Part shown: in pieces, positions 59,451-64,000 of the stretch
Layout: each line of letters begins with the position of its first letter
How positions within the stretch are numbered: position 1 is the stretch's first letter
Position numbers and translations under genes: made by a program
Notes under the pieces: model-generated
The model's input: the letters and a program-made list of their open reading frames with translations, nothing else
What the model was told of the DNA's origin: nothing
The model's database searches: none
Source: CAVPCZ01 sp963779225
Lineage (GTDB): Bacteria; Bacteroidota; Ignavibacteria; UBA10030; UBA6906
Direction of reading: 5' to 3'
Length of the DNA stretch: 64,000 nt
Assembly (NCBI GenBank): GCA_963779225.1
Contig: CAVZWW010000003.1
Location: forward strand, 372,001 to 436,000

Positions 59451-62060
59451 CTACTTCCAGAGGAGGAATGCCGCCCACATGCTGGGCGCCGCCGTTTCTT
59501 TCCTTCCGATCATCGCTTCCTGGGTTTTCCGGTACGCCGCGGGCACGCCTGCCCCGCCCTGAAGTGCCGTGTAGAATGCCTCCCCGAAATCTTTCTTAGC
59601 CTTGCGCGTGGAAGGAAATACACTGAGAATCGCCACCCCGTTCCCTGCTGACCGGAGTGCATAGGGAATGCACCGGTCAAGGGCGGGCATGCGCAGGGTG
59701 AGATTGGACACCAGCACCGCTCCGCTCCCTGGAAGGGCCGGCAGCTCGCCGAGTGCCAGCCGTGCGATGCCCGCAGAGGATTGTCCGTCGGAGAGCAGCA
59801 TGCTCCCAAACACCGGGCGCTGTCTGCTCAGCCGGATCTCCACGGCCAGGTGCAGCAGGTCTGCACGTTTCATGCGCAGGGTGTCGGCCACGGCATTCCG
59901 TCCGAAACAGAGGCGGGCATCCTTGTAGAACGCCCGTACATCGCGGAGTTCATACTCCACATCCCACGACGTTGTTCCCGGAAACCCCACACACAGAATA
60001 TCCCGCACTGTCTCCGGGGAATGGGATGGAAGCAATGCGGCACGCGCGGTGGGCAGGTAGCTGATCAACGCCCGTTGTGCCAGATAGGGACTCCCCCCAC
60101 GGCCGCGTCGCAGCGCCTGGAAAGGAAAGAGCTGAAGCTCGGGCGGCAGGACCACCTCGACGTTCGTCGCGGTCTGCAGGACGCTTTCCACCGGAAGAAT
60201 CAGGGCTTCATAAAGACCGCGCGTGGCCCGAGAAAGGTCCGGATCTTCCTTCCGCTGTGCACGCACCAGTGAGTCCCCAGCCTGCCCCGGCGCTGCAAGG
60301 ACAGCCAGAAATTCTTCCACCAGCCCACTGACCTCTTCAACTCCGGCAGCGCTGACGGCATAGAAAATCCGGGCATTGGTGATTGCGGTGACATAGACCG
60401 AACGGCCGGTGAGCGTATACGTCAGGACAACCGTTCCTTCGGGAAGGTGGTTCTGCAGTTCGGCAGGAGAGATCCCGTCATACCGGACAGCCGGTTCAAG
60501 AGCGGGACGCATCCGGCTCACCCGGCCTGCGATTTCACGCATTGCTCCCGACGCCTCTTTAAGGGATCTATGCAACTGTTTCAGGAGCGGGGTGTTGCCG
60601 GGGCGGGTTGACGCGAGTATTTCCAGCTGCTTCTCGGCACCGATATGCAGTGCCCGTGCATGGGCGAATGCCGATAGCAGGGTATCGAGCGAACGGTCTC
60701 CGCTTTGCGGCAGCCAGACTGCATAGGTATCGAATATGGACCGCCCGGTTTTCCGCTCCTGATACCAGAATGCCTCTTCGGTCTTTCCTGTCTGGAGCAG
60801 CAACGTAAGCAGTGTTGCGGAGGCGTCATTTCCCCGGAGCCCGAGCGCTGCGGTTTCGCATTCTGCGAGAAGATCTTCGGGTTCAGGAATGCGGAAGCAC
60901 GATTCCTGTTCCTGCACTGCACGGCGGTACAGTTCTGCTGCATCCGTCAGGGAGTTCGCGCGTTCTGCGACGCCGCCCAGACTCAAGAGTGCATAGGCGA
61001 TGCCCCGGCTGTGACCCAGCATGCGCAGGTGTTCGAAGGAAGATCGGAAAAGGCGTATGGCCTCGTCTTTTGACCGGGTAAGCATACAGTGTCCGAGCTG
61101 CATGCCGCAGTACGCTTCGGCCAGAAGGTTTTGCGATGCTTCCGCCAAGGCGACACCCGAGCGATAGAACCGCTCGGCGGCGGCGGGGTTCCGGCTGCGC
61201 AGAAAGAAATTCCCGGCCCGCATCAGCACTTCGAGATTCAGTTCCGGTGCAGCCTTGAGAGCATCGGAGCGCCGGACGATTGCGTTGTAGGTTTCCGCCA
61301 CATCCCGGGTTCGTCCGGCTGCCTCGAGCGACATGGCAACCCGGAGCAGGGCCCTGGTAGCGAGGACGGAATCCTTCGCCTGGTCGGCAAGTGTGACCGC
61401 ACGCAGGAATTCATCCGTGGCCCGGTCCGGCTCACCCAGTGCGATCCGTGCCGCGCCGAGTTCATAAAACACCAGCGCTTCCATTCCCGGATCTTTCCGG
61501 CGTTGTGCTTCCGTGAAGAGCAGCGCCGCGGTCTTCTCTTCGTCGTCGATCATCTCCAGTGCGCGGTAAACCGGAAGGAGGGCGAGGCGTATCGTCCATG
61601 CGGCGCTGCTGTCCCCGAAGACCGTGGCAAGACGCAGTGCTTCCGCGTACAGCGCATGTGCCCGGTCCGGACGTTGAGTCTGTCGTTCCAGCTCGGCTTC
61701 AGCATATTCCATCAGATAGGCGGCGTCACGCCGCCCGCGGCCACGGTATTCTTTTCCCGCCCGTTGATAGAACGTGATTGCGCTATCGAAGGATGCCGCC
61801 GAACGCGAGAGATCGCCCAGCATCCGGAATCCGTCAGGGGCGGAGGGACCCGCCCAGATGTCCGGATGTGCGGCAAGGTGGCTTATCAGGAACCGGCGGG
61901 CTTCGAGGTCATTTCCCTCGGCGATGAACGCCTCCGCACGCGTCAGCGTCGTATCCAGCGCGGTTCGGTCAGCCTGTTGTCCATCTCCGCATCCTGCAAG
62001 CATGACCGGCAGGGCAAGGGCTGCTGCAACAACGGCGTGGTCTAGGGAGAACGGACGCAT
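59451..62060 (-). CDS. Lipoprotein with TPR repeats and a degenerate CHAT domain
   Basis: An 869-residue lipoprotein. The signal peptide ends in lipobox MLAGC (Cys near 24), so it is bound to a membrane from the outside. Residues about 30-480 are helical TPR-like repeats (ALRLATVFGDSSAAWTIRLA, ELGAARIALGEPDRATDEFL). The C-terminus (about 590-869) is a CHAT caspase-like domain with LPPELQLFPFQAL and a YLPTARAAL block. The place of the catalytic His reads HLAVE and that of the Cys reads VSNLTL, so the dyad seems lost. ATG at 62060 has AGGG upstream; the frame extends through the GDPD gene. Last in the rlmN-adk-GDPD unit. Confidence 0.82.
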   Translation of the reverse strand: MRPFSLDHAVVAAALALPVMLAGCGDGQQADRTALDTTLTRAEAFIAEGNDLEARRFLISHLAAHPDIWAGPSAPDGFRMLGDLSRSAASFDSAITFYQRAGKEYRGRGRRDAAYLMEYAEAELERQTQRPDRAHALYAEALRLATVFGDSSAAWTIRLALLPVYRALEMIDDEEKTAALLFTEAQRRKDPGMEALVFYELGAARIALGEPDRATDEFLRAVTLADQAKDSVLATRALLRVAMSLEAAGRTRDVAETYNAIVRRSDALKAAPELNLEVLMRAGNFFLRSRNPAAAERFYRSGVALAEASQNLLAEAYCGMQLGHCMLTRSKDEAIRLFRSSFEHLRMLGHSRGIAYALLSLGGVAERANSLTDAAELYRRAVQEQESCFRIPEPEDLLAECETAALGLRGNDASATLLTLLLQTGKTEEAFWYQERKTGRSIFDTYAVWLPQSGDRSLDTLLSAFAHARALHIGAEKQLEILASTRPGNTPLLKQLHRSLKEASGAMREIAGRVSRMRPALEPAVRYDGISPAELQNHLPEGTVVLTYTLTGRSVYVTAITNARIFYAVSAAGVEEVSGLVEEFLAVLAAPGQAGDSLVRAQRKEDPDLSRATRGLYEALILPVESVLQTATNVEVVLPPELQLFPFQALRRGRGGSPYLAQRALISYLPTARAALLPSHSPETVRDILCVGFPGTTSWDVEYELRDVRAFYKDARLCFGRNAVADTLRMKRADLLHLAVEIRLSRQRPVFGSMLLSDGQSSAGIARLALGELPALPGSGAVLVSNLTLRMPALDRCIPYALRSAGNGVAILSVFPSTRKAKKDFGEAFYTALQGGAGVPAAYRKTQEAMIGRKETAAPSMWAAFLLWK

Positions 62061-62070
62061 GACAACCCTT

Positions 62071-62808
62071 TCAGGAAGTGCCGGAGTCCCCACGCAAACG
62101 CGAAGGAAAATCCGTAAAGACGAGATCCACACCGTACCGCTTGACCCGGCGCAGCTGCACGGGAGTATTGACGGTGTACACACCGACGCAAATGCCGTGG
62201 GCGTGGGCGTCATCCACATGGCGTCGCCGGAGCTGTGTGCGGCTGTAGATCACGGTTGTTGCGCCGAGACGGCGGGCGATCGTGGATGGCCGCAGTACCG
62301 TATGGCGTACAGGGAGAAGAAGTGCCCCGAGCACAAGCGGACCCGCAAGGGGGGCGAACTGCATCAGGAACCGGTGGTTGAATGAAGAAACGATCACCGG
62401 TCTTCTGCGTGCGCAATGACGCAGAAGTTCTGCAAGACACTCAACCAGGAGATGCAGTGGCCGCCGGTCGCCGTCTGTTTTCACCTCGACATTGATCGGC
62501 ATTTCCGGAGGAAGGATGTCAAACACGTCGCTCAGGAGGGGTATGCGCTCTCCGGCGAAGCGGGGTGCGAACCATCCGCCGGCGTCGAGCGAGCGCAGGT
62601 ATTTCCACGGTGCAGAATGGACCCGGCCGTGGCCGTTCGTCGTGCGCCGGAGGGTCCGATCATGGATCACCACGGGATACAGGTCCCTGGAGAACCGTAC
62701 ATCCAGTTCGATCATGTCGGCGCCGTCCTCCGTGGCGCGGCGGAAGGCAGCCAGAGTGTTCTCCGGTGCGGATCCCGAGCTGCCACGATGCGCGGCGATG
62801 TGCATCAT
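62071..62808 (-). CDS. Glycerophosphodiester phosphodiesterase
   Basis: A 245-residue GDPD enzyme hydrolysing glycerophosphodiesters to glycerol 3-phosphate and an alcohol. Catalytic marks AAHRGSSG, ENTLAAF, metal-site ELDVRFSRD and VIHD, with EVK in the centre. No signal peptide, so cytosolic. The start (MMHIAAH) overlaps the adk stop by 4 nt. Confidence 0.92.
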   Translation of the reverse strand: MMHIAAHRGSSGSAPENTLAAFRRATEDGADMIELDVRFSRDLYPVVIHDRTLRRTTNGHGRVHSAPWKYLRSLDAGGWFAPRFAGERIPLLSDVFDILPPEMPINVEVKTDGDRRPLHLLVECLAELLRHCARRRPVIVSSFNHRFLMQFAPLAGPLVLGALLLPVRHTVLRPSTIARRLGATTVIYSRTQLRRRHVDDAHAHGICVGVYTVNTPVQLRRVKRYGVDLVFTDFPSRLRGDSGTS

Positions 62809-63461
62809 ATCTCCAGATGTTCCCTGACAAGCGCTTTGATTGTGCGGTTAACGACGTCGACGGGGGCTGCGCCATCGACCGTGAAGACAAGGCCGAGGTT
62901 TTGATAGTAGGTCAGAACCCGGGCGGTTTTTTCACGATAGACGCTCATGCGTTTCCGAACCGTTTCCGGTTTGTCATCGTCGCGCTGGAGGAGTGCGCTT
63001 CCGCAATCGGGGCAGAGGGTTCCCGCACCCAGTCCGTCCAGGTCCCGGTTGAAGATCTTGCCATCTTTGGGGCAGACCAGGCGGCTGCTGAGACGGTGGA
63101 TCAATTCGTCAACATCAACATCGAAGCTGATGACCCGGTACGGTGCATCCCCCAGATCGCGGAAAATCTCCTCGAGGGCTCTGGCCTGCGGCACGGTCCG
63201 CGGGAATCCGTCCAGGATGAACCCCCGGGCGGCCCGGGGTGACATAAGTGCGTTACGGACGATGTCGATCATCAGGTTATCCGGAACGAGCTGCCCGTTG
63301 TCCATGAACGATTTGGCCGCTACACCCAGCGGGGTACCGGCCGCCACCGCGAGGCGCAACATGTCGCCTGTCGAGTAATGCGGGATCTGGAACTCCTCCG
63401 CGAGGAGCTTTGCTTGAGTTCCCTTTCCCACGCCCGGCGGTCCGAAGAGCAAGAGTCGCAT
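62805..63461 (-). CDS. adk: Adenylate kinase
   Basis: A 218-residue long-form adenylate kinase, AMP + ATP to 2 ADP. P-loop GPPGVGKGTQAKLL, then DGFPRTVPQA. The LID holds a zinc knuckle with four Cys: LVCPKDGK, TLCPDCG plus the intervening region (three Cys visible, with Asp or His likely as the fourth ligand), as in many Gram-positive and thermophile enzymes. Between rlmN (16-nt gap) and GDPD. Confidence 0.96.
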   Translation of the reverse strand: MRLLLFGPPGVGKGTQAKLLAEEFQIPHYSTGDMLRLAVAAGTPLGVAAKSFMDNGQLVPDNLMIDIVRNALMSPRAARGFILDGFPRTVPQARALEEIFRDLGDAPYRVISFDVDVDELIHRLSSRLVCPKDGKIFNRDLDGLGAGTLCPDCGSALLQRDDDKPETVRKRMSVYREKTARVLTYYQNLGLVFTVDGAAPVDVVNRTIKALVREHLEI

Positions 63462-63477
63462 GAGTCACCACTATGTC

Positions 63478-64000
63478 TTAGGTTGAGGATGGATGCCGAC
63501 TGGTACTGTTGCGCCGGGCTGCAGGCACCGGACGGCCGGATGCGGAGGCTACCACCAGTTGTCCGCAGGCCGCGGAAATATCTTCCCCCGCGCTGGACCG
63601 GATCATCACTGTCAGATGCGCCTCACGCAGCTGCTGCACGACCGCCTGCAGCCGTGGTGACGGGCGGAGGAGCGCGCCCGGACCGTCCGGATGTTTCACG
63701 CTGATGGCATGATACGGAATCACATTCAATTTGGACGGTACGGCACGGGCAAACCGGATAAGCCGCCGGATTTCTTCGGGCGTATCGTTGATCCCGTCGA
63801 ACAGGACCACCTCATAGGTGATCCGCTGTTTGACCCTGCCATAATACGACGTCACGGCATCGAGGAGGGCCCGCAGAGGAAACCTCCGTGCAACCGGCAT
63901 GAGCGTTTTGCGTGTTTCGTCAACCGCACTGTGCAGTGAGACCGCGAGTTTCATCCGCTGTTTCTCTTCCCCCATGCGGCGAATCCCCTCGGCCCATCCG
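63478..64000 (-). CDS. rlmN: Dual-specificity RNA methyltransferase RlmN, C-terminal part (cut by window end)
   Basis: The last about 173 residues of RlmN, a radical-SAM enzyme making m2A2503 in 23S rRNA and m2A37 in tRNAs. Visible: GIRRMGEEKQRMKLAVSLHS, EVVLFDGINDTPEE, KLNVIPYH and the C-terminal Cys that carries the methyl group (SSAGEDISAACGQL). The frame is open to base 64000; the radical-SAM CxxxCxxC lies outside. Confidence 0.95.
   Translation of the reverse strand, partial: GWAEGIRRMGEEKQRMKLAVSLHSAVDETRKTLMPVARRFPLRALLDAVTSYYGRVKQRITYEVVLFDGINDTPEEIRRLIRFARAVPSKLNVIPYHAISVKHPDGPGALLRPSPRLQAVVQQLREAHLTVMIRSSAGEDISAACGQLVVASASGRPVPAARRNSTSRHPSST

Noticed and set aside
1..64000. CRISPR array, prophage or insertion sequence
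   Set aside because: No regularly spaced repeats, transposase, integrase or phage structural gene was seen.

Overview
The window is one continuous stretch of a GC-rich bacterial chromosome, densely packed with housekeeping genes. It has one tRNA and no rRNA, CRISPR array, insertion sequence or phage. Several traits point to the Bacteroidota/Chlorobiota/Ignavibacteriota assemblage. Promoters fit a TTG-N20-TAnnTTT pattern close to the Bacteroidota sigma-A signature. The F0F1-ATPase operon lacks beta and epsilon and begins with an M23 peptidase and a bactofilin. A DUF5916 outer-membrane protein, FadL/OmpP1 protein, MqnA and ABC-F are present. Clear Shine-Dalgarno sequences (for example AAGGAGG before the HU gene) argue against Bacteroidia proper and favour an Ignavibacteria/Kapabacteria/Chlorobi-like lineage. 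This placement is inference.

Layout. 1-2108: CcoI/FixI-type copper P-type ATPase (minus, cut by the window edge), then tRNA-Pro(GGG) and about 470 nt of structured non-coding DNA. 2811-5617 (minus): DUF2147 protein, MFS transporter, PAP2 phosphatase. 5710-14155 (plus): DinG-like helicase, HU, then an overlapping unit of hybrid histidine kinase, RodZ-like protein, LigA, a GT9-like half protein and a STAS protein. 14165-18770 (minus): S45 acylase, sirtuin, pyruvate kinase. 18902-29996 (minus): the ffh-rpsP-khpA-rimM-trmD-rplS translation cluster, mqnA, recN, cysS and envelope proteins. 30128-36818 (minus): M23, bactofilin, atpZ, atpI-like, atpB-E-F-H-A-G. 36900-39093: divergent glycosyltransferase and hydrolase. 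39137-49204 (minus): eno, pgm, a GalT-like DUF4921 protein, ABC-F, an RlmD-like methyltransferase and a DUF5916 barrel. 49291-54488: murA with a membrane metallopeptidase-like gene, and a divergent BtuF-like protein plus deoxynucleoside kinase. 54568-57695 (minus): tmk, S41 protease, TauE/SafE. 57809-59426 (plus): an ECF sigma factor and an exported beta protein. 59451-64000 (minus): rlmN (cut), adk, GDPD, and a TPR-CHAT lipoprotein.

Most genes are canonical. The non-routine signals are these. (i) Five single-base frameshifts lie within about 2.2 kb across pgm, eno and the metallopeptidase gene, most likely a sequence-quality artefact because eno alone carries three. (ii) A CHAT-domain lipoprotein lacks the expected His/Cys dyad. 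(iii) A polytopic HELVH metallopeptidase-like protein with a TPR-like C-terminus has no family I can name. (iv) The S45 acylase promoter is packed with a perfect 12-bp palindrome and near-perfect direct repeats. (v) Several promoters sit so close to start codons that leaderless or near-leaderless mRNAs are expected. I did not find a convincing new multi-gene defence or mobile system.
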